64,000 nt of DNA from DASPKM01 sp035628135 (GCA_035628135.1 DASPKM010000004.1:248001-312000); one strand, 5' to 3'. Positions 53,762 to 63,562 are shown, counted from the stretch's first letter. Made by a program: numbers and translations. The notes: a model not told the origin generated them from the sequence alone.

Positions 53762-53846
53762 TTTGATTATTGATTATTGATTATTGGGACCATCAGCCTT
53801 TGACCTTCCAGTATCAATAATTAGTAATTAATAATCAATAATCATT
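53762..53846. repeat. GATTATT-unit inverted array (end of GH16 gene)
   Basis: Left arm: three GATTATT units (53764-53786). Spacer about 25 bases. Right arm: AATAATTAGTAATTAATAAT followed by CAATAATCA (53815-53844). The right arm supplies the TGA stop codon of the GH16 gene on the minus strand. Confidence 0.75.
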
Positions 53847-54687
53847 CTATCATCTTATAAAATCTAACATAATCCACCACCAGCGAGGCCGGGAACACCG
53901 TATCGTCAACGCCCTGCGCGCCACCCCAGTTACCGCCAACGGCTACGTTCAGCAACAGGTGAAAGCGCTTGTCGAACGGCCATGAAGCATATCCCTTGCC
54001 TTCATTCACGAAAGTAAATACCAACTGGTCGTCGAAATATCCTCTCACCGCGTAAGGCGTCCAATCCACGCGATAGTTATGGAAATCCGTGATGGCGGTG
54101 GGAATTTTCATGCCCCCGCTTTTTTGCGTGCCGATGCTGTGGTTGTATGCCTGTGTATGAATACTGAACAACACATTATTGGGATCATAGCCCACATGTT
54201 CCATAATGTCTATCTCGCCCGACTTCGGCCAGTCGCCATAGGCCCAATCCGTAGGCAGCATCCATATAGCCGGCCAGGTGCCCCGGCCCGCGGGCAATTT
54301 GGCGCGCACTTCTATCCTGCCGTATAAAAAATCTCCCTTGTTCTTTGTGATCAACCTTGCCGACGTATAATTCCGGTTCGCCATCGTTTGCTTGCGTGCG
54401 GTAATGGTGAGCATGCCGTTCTCCACTTTTGCATTGTCGATTAAATCGGTGTAATACTGCAGCTCGTTATTACCCCAACCGCTTCCGCCAAGATCATACC
54501 CCCATTTGGAGGAGTTGGGCAAACCGGTATAATCGAATTCGTCGGACCAGGCGGGCGCCGCCTCGAACTTCCAGTTCTTGTCCACGGGCGGCTGTACACT
54601 GATGACCGATCCGCCGCCATTGCTTTTTTTTGAACAAAACGCAAAAGCCAGTAATACACAGGGAATCAAAACTCTTAATCGCATCAT
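53842..54687 (-). CDS. Glycoside hydrolase family 16 lipoprotein (beta-glucanase)
   Basis: Cleaves beta-1,3 or mixed beta-1,3/1,4 glucans (laminarin-type) with retention. The 281-residue protein has a lipoprotein signal (Cys18 after LIPCVLLAFAF) and the GH16 jelly roll, with GEIDIMEH giving catalytic Glu158, Asp160 and Glu163, and WPAIWMLP and YHNRVDW-like segments around the cleft. An adjacent second ATG (54684) is an equal start choice. It is the last gene of the Sus-like locus and probably acts at the outer surface. Confidence 0.93.
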   Translation of the reverse strand: MMRLRVLIPCVLLAFAFCSKKSNGGGSVISVQPPVDKNWKFEAAPAWSDEFDYTGLPNSSKWGYDLGGSGWGNNELQYYTDLIDNAKVENGMLTITARKQTMANRNYTSARLITKNKGDFLYGRIEVRAKLPAGRGTWPAIWMLPTDWAYGDWPKSGEIDIMEHVGYDPNNVLFSIHTQAYNHSIGTQKSGGMKIPTAITDFHNYRVDWTPYAVRGYFDDQLVFTFVNEGKGYASWPFDKRFHLLLNVAVGGNWGGAQGVDDTVFPASLVVDYVRFYKMIE

Positions 54688-54730
54688 AGAAAATATTTAA
54701 GATTTATAATGGTATCATCATACGGTTCGC

Positions 54731-55624
54731 TTATATAGCTACATAGGTAAACTTCCATGCTCCCCATCCGTAGTCGATCTTGATGACCAAACGGGTAGGT
54801 GTAAGCGAAATGATATCATACGTAATGCTGTTCTGCGGCGTATTTACTGCGGCATCCGGCGGATTGGCCGCTTTGTACAAACCGAGATGCGCACCCAGCC
54901 CGTTTACCTTAAGCTTAGTGTTATTGATAACCTCGAAGGTAAAATTACCGTTGTTGGCCCACGCCTGGAACTGCGCGGGTATGGCAGAGTTTGCATAACA
55001 TCCCACAGCCGGCATGCCAGCGGGGTGAGGATTGCCTGCCTCTTCATCCACGTAAAAATCACCCTTGCTGTCGAAGGTCATTACGCTGCCGGTTTTGGTG
55101 AAAGTATATTCATCGTTGAACAGGCACGCGCGGCTGGTAACATCGGCCACATTGTTTTGCCACCATACGGCGCTGAAATCGCTCGGGCCGATCAATAAAG
55201 CACCTGCCTCAGGCGCCAGCTTCCATTTTTTACTGCTGTTGCCGGTAAGGATCTTGAACGGCGTAATAGCGGCGGGATCGTCGTTAGCAACCTTTACCAC
55301 CTGCGATGCGCTGTCCATGCCGCTGTGCCCATACACGAGCAGCTTCACGGTATAATCACCCTTGTCAGGAAAATATACAGTGTCTACCTGCTTGCCCTGG
55401 GAAAATGTTCCCACGCCTTTATCCCAATCGTACCGGAACCCATTGGTAGAAGTGCTGGTGAGCAAATACCTGTTCACCTGTCCCGCAACGGGCGTTACAG
55501 TAAAGGAAGCCGCCGGTTTGGGCGACAGCTCCCTGACGTCATATTTGCACGACAGCAATACCGTAGTCAACAGCAATGCTACGGATGCCGCGGATATGCT
55601 TTTATTATTCAAATACATTTTCAT
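54731..55624 (-). CDS. PKD-domain surface glycan-binding lipoprotein
   Basis: The 297-residue protein has a lipoprotein signal (Cys26 in LLLTTVLLSC), a PKD domain (about 33-112: PAASFTVTPVAGQVNRYLLT, GFRYDWDKGVG, DKGDYTVKLLVYG) and a C-terminal beta domain with WKLAPEAGALLIGPSDFSAVWW. It occupies the SusE/SusF-like position between SusD and the glycanase. By position it probably captures the glucan at the cell surface. Specific ligand not shown. Confidence 0.85.
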   Translation of the reverse strand: MKMYLNNKSISAASVALLLTTVLLSCKYDVRELSPKPAASFTVTPVAGQVNRYLLTSTSTNGFRYDWDKGVGTFSQGKQVDTVYFPDKGDYTVKLLVYGHSGMDSASQVVKVANDDPAAITPFKILTGNSSKKWKLAPEAGALLIGPSDFSAVWWQNNVADVTSRACLFNDEYTFTKTGSVMTFDSKGDFYVDEEAGNPHPAGMPAVGCYANSAIPAQFQAWANNGNFTFEVINNTKLKVNGLGAHLGLYKAANPPDAAVNTPQNSITYDIISLTPTRLVIKIDYGWGAWKFTYVAI

Positions 55625-55649
55625 ATAGCTTTTTGGTTGTGTTATTAAA

Positions 55650-57164
55650 TCAATAACCCGGGTTTTGCGTGAGGCCTCCGGTCTTTACATCATAATCAGG
55701 AATGGGCAGCAGCTCATGCTTGTTCTGTTTAAAGCCCAGCGATCCCAATTCCTGCACTGCCAGTCCCCAACGCACCAGGTCCACAAAGCGGTAACCTTCG
55801 AATGCCAGCTCCAGGTGCCTTTCTGTAACGATGGCGCTGAACAAGGCCGTGCCCGAAGCAGCGGTCGGCGGTAATCCTGAACGTTCACGCACCAGGTTGA
55901 TGTATTGCCTTGCTTTCCCTTCGTTGGCGGCACGGTAAAATGCTTCCGCGGCCAGCAGCAGCACGTCTGCATAGCGGATATGCCTCCAGTTGGTGCCGTA
56001 GTTCAATTCACCGATGGGTGTGCCGGTTTGTGAAGTGAATGCGCCATACTTTCTCTGGAAAAATCCTTCGTAATCGTAAGCTGTGGGGTTTGTCCAGTTG
56101 CCGCCGGCAGCTATCAACTCACCTACGGACATAATGCATTGCCTTCTCCTGTTTACGTCATTGGCTGCAATGAATGCATCCCACATTTTTTGTTTAGGAA
56201 GATTGAAACCCCATCCGGCGATCAGTGAATCGCTTGGAGCTTTGGTGTAAAAATCTCCACGGGGCCCCATCAATTGTACGTGGATATTGCTTTCCGGCGC
56301 TCCGCCCCAGGGAAAGTTACCCCAGTCGTAGCTGCGGCCATTGGTATAAGAGATCTCGAAGACCGATTCAACACCGAATTCATGATTGCGGGAGAATGCT
56401 GCTCCAATGGACGAGGCCAGTGAATATTGATTGGAAGTGATGACCGCTTCCAGTTGCGTTGCGGCTTCGTTCCATTTTTGCTGGTATAACAAGGCCTTGC
56501 CGAGCAATGCCTGCGCTGTTCCTTTTGAAACGCGGAACCTGTCGGCGCCGGCGTAGCTGTTCTTTAGCGGAAGAACTGCTATGGCTTCGTTCAGGTCTTT
56601 TTCGATCTGCGCATATACATTGGCTTTAGCGGCGCGGGGAGTGTTGGTATAACTGGCTGGAGGAATATCGTCCAGCACCAGCGGAACATCGCCCCACAAT
56701 GATACCAGCTCGAAATAATTGTAAGCCCTCAGCACCTTGGCTTCGGCAATGAGCCGCTTGCGCAGGTCGGTACCGGGGTCTACCTTATTGATCACCTTAT
56801 TGGCGCGGTAAATGGTAAAGTAACACATGCGCCATGCATCCCTTACCTTATCGTTGGTAGCATCGAAATTGTAATTGTCGAGGGTTTGATAGCCCGGTTG
56901 GTCACCGGCATCGCTGCCGCCCGCATTGCTTTCGTCTGATAACAGGGTCTTCACCATGTAGATGCTCGCCCAGTTGCTATTATAATGCGCCTGCATCATA
57001 TCGTATACTCCAATTACTGCCTGCATGGCGTCGGCATCGGTTTTATAAAAATCCCCTTCAGGAAAAGCACCGGGCACTTCCTGGTTAAGGAACTTCTTGC
57101 AACCGCCGGCCAGCAGCATGATAACGCAGCAGAGGAGTGTGGATTGAAAGAATATTTTTTTCAT
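55650..57164 (-). CDS. SusD/RagB-family outer-membrane lipoprotein
   Basis: The glycan-binding lid of a SusCD importer. The 504-residue protein has a lipoprotein signal (Cys22 in VIMLLAGGCKK), TPR-type helices (LRKRLIAEAKVLRAYNYFELVSLWGDVPLV is the SusD signature stretch at about 130-160) and the C-terminal RADVLLLAAEAFYRAANEG...INLVRERSGLP and ERHLELAFEGYRFVDLVRWG blocks. It follows SusC by 12 bases. Confidence 0.95.
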   Translation of the reverse strand: MKKIFFQSTLLCCVIMLLAGGCKKFLNQEVPGAFPEGDFYKTDADAMQAVIGVYDMMQAHYNSNWASIYMVKTLLSDESNAGGSDAGDQPGYQTLDNYNFDATNDKVRDAWRMCYFTIYRANKVINKVDPGTDLRKRLIAEAKVLRAYNYFELVSLWGDVPLVLDDIPPASYTNTPRAAKANVYAQIEKDLNEAIAVLPLKNSYAGADRFRVSKGTAQALLGKALLYQQKWNEAATQLEAVITSNQYSLASSIGAAFSRNHEFGVESVFEISYTNGRSYDWGNFPWGGAPESNIHVQLMGPRGDFYTKAPSDSLIAGWGFNLPKQKMWDAFIAANDVNRRRQCIMSVGELIAAGGNWTNPTAYDYEGFFQRKYGAFTSQTGTPIGELNYGTNWRHIRYADVLLLAAEAFYRAANEGKARQYINLVRERSGLPPTAASGTALFSAIVTERHLELAFEGYRFVDLVRWGLAVQELGSLGFKQNKHELLPIPDYDVKTGGLTQNPGY

Positions 57165-57176
57165 GTGTGTGTGACT

Positions 57177-60100
57177 TTAAAAAGTAAATGAAATACCTGC
57201 AACAGCTCTTCTCGGGATAGGATAACCGCCGCGGTCGATGCCGATGCTGTTACCGCCATTGCTTCCGCCTTCAGGATCTACGCCGGGATATTTGGTGAAC
57301 GTAAAGAAATCGTCCAGCGAAACATATATCCTCGCATTCTTCACTCTCACCCTGTTCAGCAACGTGCGGGAGAATGTATAACCCAATTGCAACTGGCGTA
57401 TCCTGGTGTACGAACCATCGAATATCATCAGGTCGCTGTTGTAGATATAAGGATTGGCGGCGTTAGCGGCAAACCAGGTATTGGTGCTGCCCTCGCCTGT
57501 CCAACGGTTGGCGAAGAAGAAATAAGGCTTATTGGCGGTTGACCTGTCCGTACGGTTGAAGCCCATCAGTCTTTCGTTACCATACTGTCCTTGTACAAAC
57601 ACTAACAAGTCGAAGCCTTTGTACTCGATATTCACTCTTCCACCAAAAAGGAAGTCCGGGTGCGGGCTGCCGATATTGGTTTGGTCCGCGGGTGAAATTT
57701 GCTTGTCGCCATTCACATCCACCACAATCGGTTCGCCGGGTTTGGGCGCGTAACCGGTGATGCCTGTTTTAGCCAGGTATGCGGCAATTTCTGCCTGATT
57801 TTGGAAAATGCCGTCTGTTTGATATCCATTGAAATACCAGATGGGGTTGCCCACTTTCATAGCGGTGGCCGACCAACCGGTACCGATGCCCGCTCCGAAT
57901 AGTATCGGGGTGTTGGGATCGAGATAGGTTACTTTGTTATCTAAAGTGGTGAAGTTAACAGACACATCATATTTCAATCCATCGGTCTTAGGCCTGTTCC
58001 TGTAACCCAATTCAATTTCGATACCTGTATTTTCAACATTGCCTGCGTTTACGGTGCGCAGCGTATTGCCCGCGAATATGGGCGCATTGCCGCCGGTAAG
58101 CAGGTCCTTGGTTGTTTTCTTGAAATAATCGATCGTAAAGTTCAACCTGTTGTCGAAGAACAGGAGGTCTGCGCCGATGTCTATCTGCTCGCTGGTTTCC
58201 CAGGTCAACTGCGGGTAGGCAAGACTGGTAGGGGCAGCGCCCACTACCAAACCGCCATTTCCATCAGGATATAAAATGCCTGCGCCGATGGAGTTGAGCC
58301 ACTCGCCCAGCCCTACGCTCGACAAGCTTCCGTTCTGTCCCCAGCTTGCGCGGAGCTTTGCATAGTTCATTACTTTGGAAATGCCGGAGGGATAAAAGTT
58401 TTCGTTTGAAAGTACCCAGCCCGCGGATACGGCAGGGAAAGTGCCCCACTGGTAATCCGGTGAGAACAGCGAGGATCCGTCTCTCCTGAGGCTGGCGCCA
58501 AACAAATACTTGTTATTATAATCGTAGGCAAGCCTGCCATAGAACGATGCAAGCGTACGGTTGAAGCCGATGCTTCCGATCCTGTCTACGTTGTCCGGAA
58601 CAAAATCGGCGTAAGAAAATTTATCTTCTTCCTTAAATAAGCCTGAATAGCTACCGCCTAAATGGTATTCGCGTGTTTTCTGTGCCGATATACCACCGAG
58701 CAATATGAAGTTATGGCTGCCGAAAGCTCGGGTGTACGTTGCGAAGTTTTCCAATTGCCAGGTAAACCAGTTGTTGCTGTAGTCGTTACCATTGGCAATG
58801 GTATTCTGGCTTTCGTCCGAGAACCAGAAAGTAGGCGTCCATCCATGGCCAACCTGGAAAGCTGCGTCTATCCCAAACCGTGAGGTAAACGTAAAGCCAT
58901 TGAATGGCGTGATGTCGGCAAAAACATTTCCTACGATTTTATTCTGGATGTTCTCCCCTCTTGCCATGTCGATGCGCGCCAGCGGATTTCCATATTCACC
59001 TTTCAGGTAATTGGATATGCCATAGATATTACCGTTGGCATCCACGCGAAGCGGCTTGCCTGCTGCGATGGCGTTTTGCACGTGAATAGGCAACGTGCTG
59101 CCCGCAGGGTAAATAGTAGGCGTGGTAGGGTCCATTACCAGCGCGCTGGCGAGGATGGATCCGAACTCGTTGTTGTCGGAAATGGCCTTGCGGCGGTGGT
59201 GTGAGTACATCAGCCTGTTGCCGACGTTAAGCCATGATTTTACTTTATGATCGCTGTTGAAGCGGACGGTGTAGCGTTGGAACCTTGATTTATCGCCGCC
59301 TACTATGCCCTCCTGGGTAAATATATTACCGCTTACCAGGTAGGTAGACCTGTCCGAACCACCGCTGAATATAAGCGAGTGATGTTGTTGCGGTGCGGTT
59401 TGCAATACTTCATCCAGCCAGTTGGTGCCGGCGCCAATGCCTGCAACATCAGCCGGGGTAGGCCTGCCCGCCACGCCTGCTTCCTGCAGGTATTGCTGGT
59501 ATTCCTGCGCATTCATCATCTTGATAAAATCTTTTTTAACCGATTGAATACCGAACTGGCCCTGGTAACTGACCTCTGAAGTATTTCTTTTACCGGTTTT
59601 AGTAGTAATGATGATTACGCCGTTGGCGCCTTCTGCTCCGTAGATGGCGGCCGAGGCTGCGTCTTTCAATACTTCGATAGAAGCGACTTCTGCTGGGTCG
59701 ATGGATTCGATGCCGCCTGCCCGTACACCATCTATAATATAGAGTGGGCTGGAGTTGCGGTTAGAGCCTGTACCACGGATGCGCACGTTCAACCCTGCGC
59801 CGGGCTGGCCCGAAGTGGGCGCAATGTATACGCCGGAAGTGCGGCCCTGTATGGCCTGGTCGAGGCGTATTGCGGAAACTGTAGATAATTGGTCGGCCTT
59901 GATCGATGAAATGGCCCCGGTGACCAGGCTTTTCTTTTGCTGGCCATAACCGATCACCACTACTTCGTTAAGGCTGCTGGGCATGTCGGTAAGATTGAAA
60001 CTGAGAGTCGTGGCCCTGTTGACCGCCAGCTCTTCGGTTCCCATGCCCGTGTAAGAAACTACCAGCGTGCCGCCGCCTGATGGAACGGAGATGGTAAACC

Positions 60101-60281
60101 TCCCGTCCTGGTCGGTGACCGTAGCCGTGGAGGTGCCTTTAACCGATACGGTGGCTCCTACCAATGGCTGGCCTGTAGTTCTGGAGGTGACCTGCCCCGA
60201 AACCTGGAAAGTTTGCGCAAGTGCAGCGTTAAAGCCCAGGAAGAGGAAAGCACCTAACAAGAGTGCAATTTTCACTTTCAT
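57177..60281 (-). CDS. SusC/RagA-family TonB-linked outer-membrane transporter
   Basis: Imports oligosaccharides released from beta-glucan, driven by TonB. From the ATG at 60281 (opening the signal peptide KVKIALLLGAFLFLGFNAALA) it has 1034 residues: carboxypeptidase-D-like beta domain (about 25-105), SusC signature VVVIGYGQQKKSLVTGAISSI, plug, then the 22-strand barrel ending in VAGISFTF. The in-frame reading back to 60401 adds 40 residues that precede the signal and is not used. Long leader (about 200 bases) shared with the divergent regulator gene. Confidence 0.95.
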   Translation of the reverse strand: MKVKIALLLGAFLFLGFNAALAQTFQVSGQVTSRTTGQPLVGATVSVKGTSTATVTDQDGRFTISVPSGGGTLVVSYTGMGTEELAVNRATTLSFNLTDMPSSLNEVVVIGYGQQKKSLVTGAISSIKADQLSTVSAIRLDQAIQGRTSGVYIAPTSGQPGAGLNVRIRGTGSNRNSSPLYIIDGVRAGGIESIDPAEVASIEVLKDAASAAIYGAEGANGVIIITTKTGKRNTSEVSYQGQFGIQSVKKDFIKMMNAQEYQQYLQEAGVAGRPTPADVAGIGAGTNWLDEVLQTAPQQHHSLIFSGGSDRSTYLVSGNIFTQEGIVGGDKSRFQRYTVRFNSDHKVKSWLNVGNRLMYSHHRRKAISDNNEFGSILASALVMDPTTPTIYPAGSTLPIHVQNAIAAGKPLRVDANGNIYGISNYLKGEYGNPLARIDMARGENIQNKIVGNVFADITPFNGFTFTSRFGIDAAFQVGHGWTPTFWFSDESQNTIANGNDYSNNWFTWQLENFATYTRAFGSHNFILLGGISAQKTREYHLGGSYSGLFKEEDKFSYADFVPDNVDRIGSIGFNRTLASFYGRLAYDYNNKYLFGASLRRDGSSLFSPDYQWGTFPAVSAGWVLSNENFYPSGISKVMNYAKLRASWGQNGSLSSVGLGEWLNSIGAGILYPDGNGGLVVGAAPTSLAYPQLTWETSEQIDIGADLLFFDNRLNFTIDYFKKTTKDLLTGGNAPIFAGNTLRTVNAGNVENTGIEIELGYRNRPKTDGLKYDVSVNFTTLDNKVTYLDPNTPILFGAGIGTGWSATAMKVGNPIWYFNGYQTDGIFQNQAEIAAYLAKTGITGYAPKPGEPIVVDVNGDKQISPADQTNIGSPHPDFLFGGRVNIEYKGFDLLVFVQGQYGNERLMGFNRTDRSTANKPYFFFANRWTGEGSTNTWFAANAANPYIYNSDLMIFDGSYTRIRQLQLGYTFSRTLLNRVRVKNARIYVSLDDFFTFTKYPGVDPEGGSNGGNSIGIDRGGYPIPRRAVAGISFTF

Positions 60282-60338
60282 AAGCAAGCTTTTGTTTTTG
60301 GTGAATCTGCCCTTCAGCAGTAATTTAATAAGGCGTCC

Positions 60339-60450
60339 TAAAGCTAAACCGCACTTGCTCAAACTGGCTTTTTCGAACCACATCACTACTACATCACGCA
60401 TCCCGAAATGCTGGTATTATGCTTATTCCCGCTACTTCATTACTACATCA
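60339..60450. promoter_or_regulatory. Candidate control region for the Sus-like operon
   Basis: On the minus strand TAGCTTTA (60339-60346) is one mismatch from the -7 consensus. Upstream of it, TACTACATCA occurs twice exactly (60387-60396 and 60441-60450), 54 bases apart, about five helical turns. They could be sites for the divergent LuxR-type regulator. Inference only. Confidence 0.4.
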
Positions 60451-60487
60451 TTGATATTTTATTACTTTCACAATACTATATTGCTGT

Positions 60488-63391
60488 ATGAGAAAGACTG
60501 CCGCCCTATTGCTGCTGCTGCTGTATTACCTTTCCGGGGATGGCCAAAACACCATTGGCCTGCCAGACATCGTTAATTATTCAAAGCAGACCTCCCGTGC
60601 GGGCGCTCAAAACCGCCAGATCCGCCAGGACAAGAAAGGCATTCTCTATTTCGCCAACAATGAAGGGGTATTGACTTTCGACGGTATTAAATGGAGGATC
60701 TACCCGCTGCCCAACAAGAGCATTGTGCGCGCCATTGAATTCGGGCCAGATAATAATTTATATGTGGGAGGCCAGGATGAATTCGGGTACTTCTCCCCCG
60801 GTGCCTCAGGCCACCTCGAATACCATTCGCTGAAGCACCTGATACCCGCGGCCGAACGATCGTTTTCAGACGTATGGGATATTTACTTTTACCGCGACTG
60901 GATATTCTTTCAAACCAGCAATAAGATCTTCCAGGTAAACGACAAGCATTGCACGGTATATAAAAGCGCGCACTGGCGGTTCATTGCCAGTTACAACGAC
61001 CGGCTGATAGCCCAGGATTTCCCAAGGGGACTGCTTAGTTTTCAGAACGGTGTGTGGGCGCCCTTCCTGAAAAAAAGCGAGCTGCCGGAAGATTATTTCG
61101 CGACTTCCCTCACCGCCATCGGCCGCGATAGTGCCCTGCTTACCACCGTTAAGCATGGCATGTTCATTTTATCGGGCGATAAGATCACCCGTTTTCATAC
61201 GCCGGGGGTCGACAACATTGCCAACAAGAATATTTCCAGCGCCACCATGGTGAACGATAACCATATTGCGGTGGCCACCAACCTCGACGGTTGCCATATC
61301 CTTGATAAAAAGGGGAACCTCGTGCAAAGCTTCACCCGCAAAGAGGGTTTGCAGAACAACAACATCCTGCATATTTTTCTGGACCGTGAAAAGAACCTGT
61401 GGCTGGGGCTTGACAATGGTATCGACTTCATTGCTTACAATAATGCCATCAAACATATTTATCCCGATTACCTGAACGAAGGTTCGGGCTATGCCGCGGC
61501 CATTCATGATAATGAACTGTATATCGGCACTTCCAATGGATTGTACAAAGTGCCTTTGTACGAAACCGATGATCTTAGTTATATCAAGGGCACTTTTCAG
61601 CCGGTGAACAATACTCAGGGACAGGTGTGGAACCTTTCCGAGGTAAATGGCAAACTGCTGATGGGCCATCACGATGGGTCTTTCATCATCGAGAACAATA
61701 CCGCGGTAGGCATCGATAAGTCCTCGGGCTTCTGGACCTTTCTCCCCTATTCGAATATCCTGCCTTCTTCGTTAATGATTGCGGGTACTTACCAGGGCAT
61801 CAATTTCTATAACTATAAAGACGGCAAGTTTACTAACGGGAACATACATGCGCATTTTGAGTCGGCCAGGTTTGTGGTGATGGACAACGACAACATTTGG
61901 GTGGCGCATCCTTACAAGGGCATTTACCGCGTGCGCCTGAGTGGCAGCTCGCCCACTGTACGGTATTACAGCAAAAACGAGGGCGTGATGTCGGTGAATG
62001 GCAACTATCTTTTTAAAATAAAGAACAGCATCATCCTCACAACCGAAAATGGCATTTTTGAATACGCTCCGGCCCGCGACCGGTTCGAGCCTTCTGCATA
62101 TTATAATAAGATATTCGGCCGTAAGGCCATCCGCTACCTGAAGGAAGACGCGGCCGGCAACGTATGGTTCGTATTCGACAAGATGTTGGGCGTGATAGAT
62201 ATGGGGGGGCCCAAACCACAGATCATTTACTTTCCTGAGTTGACCAATAAGTTCGTGAGCGGTTTCGAGTTCATCAATCCCATCGATAAGCACAATGTGC
62301 TGATAGGCGGTGAAAAGGGCTTTTATCATATCAATTACGAGCAATATAAAAAGATCAAGTATCCGTTCCAGGTGCACCTGACCTCTGTGAAGGCGGTAAA
62401 CCTCCGCGACAGCCTGCTGTTTGGCGGGTATTTCCGCAATGCAAACGAGGATGCGCAGGTTACACAAAGCACGAAAGCATCCATTGGTCATGCCTGGAAC
62501 TCGTTCCAGTTTGCATTTTCCGCGCCGGTATATGCTCAGCAACCCAATATAGAATACAGTTATTTCCTCGAAGGCTTCGATGATAAATGGTCGGCGTTTT
62601 CTCGGCGCACCGAAAAAGAATACACCAACCTGCCGGCGGGAGACTATTCATTTAAGGTAAAGGCGCGCAACAACCTGGGCAATGAATCGGCCGTCAGCAG
62701 CTATTCATTCACCGTGCTGCCTCCGTGGTATCAGTCGGCATGGGCCTATGGGCTCTATGTGGCGTTTGGCTTATTTGCCGCATACCTGCTGTACGTTGCG
62801 CAAAAGAAAAAGTTCAGGGAGCAGCAGCGCCGGCACGAAGAAGAACAGCAGCAATTGCAATACCTGCACCAGTTGGAAATGGAAAAAGCTGAAAAGGAGC
62901 TGATCGCGCTGCGCAATGCAAAGCTGGAAGCCGAGATACAACACAAGACCACGGAACTGGCCTCTACCGCCATGCACCTGGTGCAAAAAGGCGAGCTGCT
63001 TGGCAAGGTAAAAGACCAGATGCTGAAACTGAAAAAGATCTCGGACAACGACAAGGACTCAGATGAGTTTAAAAAACTGATCCGCGTTATCAACGAAGAA
63101 GATAAGATGGACGAGCAATGGGAACATTTTGCCATGCACTTCGATAAGGTGCACAGCGATTTTCTGCTGGCACTGAAGGCCAAATATCCAAAGCTGAGCG
63201 CCAATGAATTGAAGCTCTGTGCTTATTTAAGAATGAACCTGACTACCAAGGAGATCGCCAAGCTGATGAATATTTCCGTGCGGGGTGTAGAGATCAGCCG
63301 CTACCGCCTTCGCAAGAAATTGCAGGTTCCCACGGAAGAGAACCTGTTTAACTTTCTTATAGAAACTACAAATGGGTCATTTAGTCATTAG
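60488..63391 (+). CDS. Membrane-spanning Y_Y_Y/LuxR-type transcriptional regulator
   Basis: A one-protein sensor and transcription factor. The 967-residue protein has a signal peptide (AALLLLLLYYLSGDG), two seven-bladed propellers of Reg_prop-type repeats in the periplasm (about 20-670), a Y_Y_Y domain (about 685-745, LEGFDDKWSAFSRRTEKEYTNLP), one transmembrane helix (about 750-770), a coiled coil (790-850) and a LuxR-type helix-turn-helix (about 900-960, LSANELKLCAYLRMNLTTKEIAKLM). There is no histidine kinase domain. Divergence from SusC suggests it activates that operon. The last residues G-S-F-S-H come from octamer sequence. Confidence 0.9.
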   Translation: MRKTAALLLLLLYYLSGDGQNTIGLPDIVNYSKQTSRAGAQNRQIRQDKKGILYFANNEGVLTFDGIKWRIYPLPNKSIVRAIEFGPDNNLYVGGQDEFGYFSPGASGHLEYHSLKHLIPAAERSFSDVWDIYFYRDWIFFQTSNKIFQVNDKHCTVYKSAHWRFIASYNDRLIAQDFPRGLLSFQNGVWAPFLKKSELPEDYFATSLTAIGRDSALLTTVKHGMFILSGDKITRFHTPGVDNIANKNISSATMVNDNHIAVATNLDGCHILDKKGNLVQSFTRKEGLQNNNILHIFLDREKNLWLGLDNGIDFIAYNNAIKHIYPDYLNEGSGYAAAIHDNELYIGTSNGLYKVPLYETDDLSYIKGTFQPVNNTQGQVWNLSEVNGKLLMGHHDGSFIIENNTAVGIDKSSGFWTFLPYSNILPSSLMIAGTYQGINFYNYKDGKFTNGNIHAHFESARFVVMDNDNIWVAHPYKGIYRVRLSGSSPTVRYYSKNEGVMSVNGNYLFKIKNSIILTTENGIFEYAPARDRFEPSAYYNKIFGRKAIRYLKEDAAGNVWFVFDKMLGVIDMGGPKPQIIYFPELTNKFVSGFEFINPIDKHNVLIGGEKGFYHINYEQYKKIKYPFQVHLTSVKAVNLRDSLLFGGYFRNANEDAQVTQSTKASIGHAWNSFQFAFSAPVYAQQPNIEYSYFLEGFDDKWSAFSRRTEKEYTNLPAGDYSFKVKARNNLGNESAVSSYSFTVLPPWYQSAWAYGLYVAFGLFAAYLLYVAQKKKFREQQRRHEEEQQQLQYLHQLEMEKAEKELIALRNAKLEAEIQHKTTELASTAMHLVQKGELLGKVKDQMLKLKKISDNDKDSDEFKKLIRVINEEDKMDEQWEHFAMHFDKVHSDFLLALKAKYPKLSANELKLCAYLRMNLTTKEIAKLMNISVRGVEISRYRLRKKLQVPTEENLFNFLIETTNGSFSH

Positions 63392-63467
63392 GTCATTGGG
63401 TCATGGGGTCATTAAGAAACCAATCCAAATAACATAATGACTTAATACTCTAATGACGCAATGACTC
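63374..63467. repeat. Octamer inverted array, locus 11
   Basis: Left arm (63374-63415) with five GTCATTRR-like units, the first two inside the regulator reading frame. Spacer about 17 bases. Right arm (63433-63467). It lies between two plus-strand genes. Confidence 0.8.
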
Positions 63468-63562
63468 CTTAGCAACACATCATCAAGGATTCCCTCACTT
63501 TGGTCAAAGAAATTATTTCCTCCCCTCCCGGTGGTGTTGATTTGCAGTATAAAATTTATTAT

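Larger units (their letters stand above)
53392..53841. other. 450-base gap rich in inverted repeats, no clear gene
   Basis: The gap between the GH16 gene and kdgK holds three structures listed separately: a 20-bp inverted repeat (53510-53557), an 11-bp stem hairpin enclosing a 14-bp palindrome (53585-53640) and the GATTATT array (53762-53846). A plus-strand reading from about 53642 to 53785 stays open but has no start, signal or recognisable motif; I treat it as non-coding or a remnant. Confidence 0.6.

Noticed and set aside
53642..53785. Possible remnant of a transposase gene
   Set aside because: The frame is open for about 45 codons with a Lys-rich sequence, but has no start, no recognised motif and no terminal repeats.
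60518..60530. CTG triplet run as a microsatellite
   Set aside because: It encodes the leucine core of a signal peptide and is too short to be a repeat of interest.
61772..62542. Minus-strand open frame of 256 residues
   Set aside because: It is the complement of the Y_Y_Y regulator gene, with no independent evidence.
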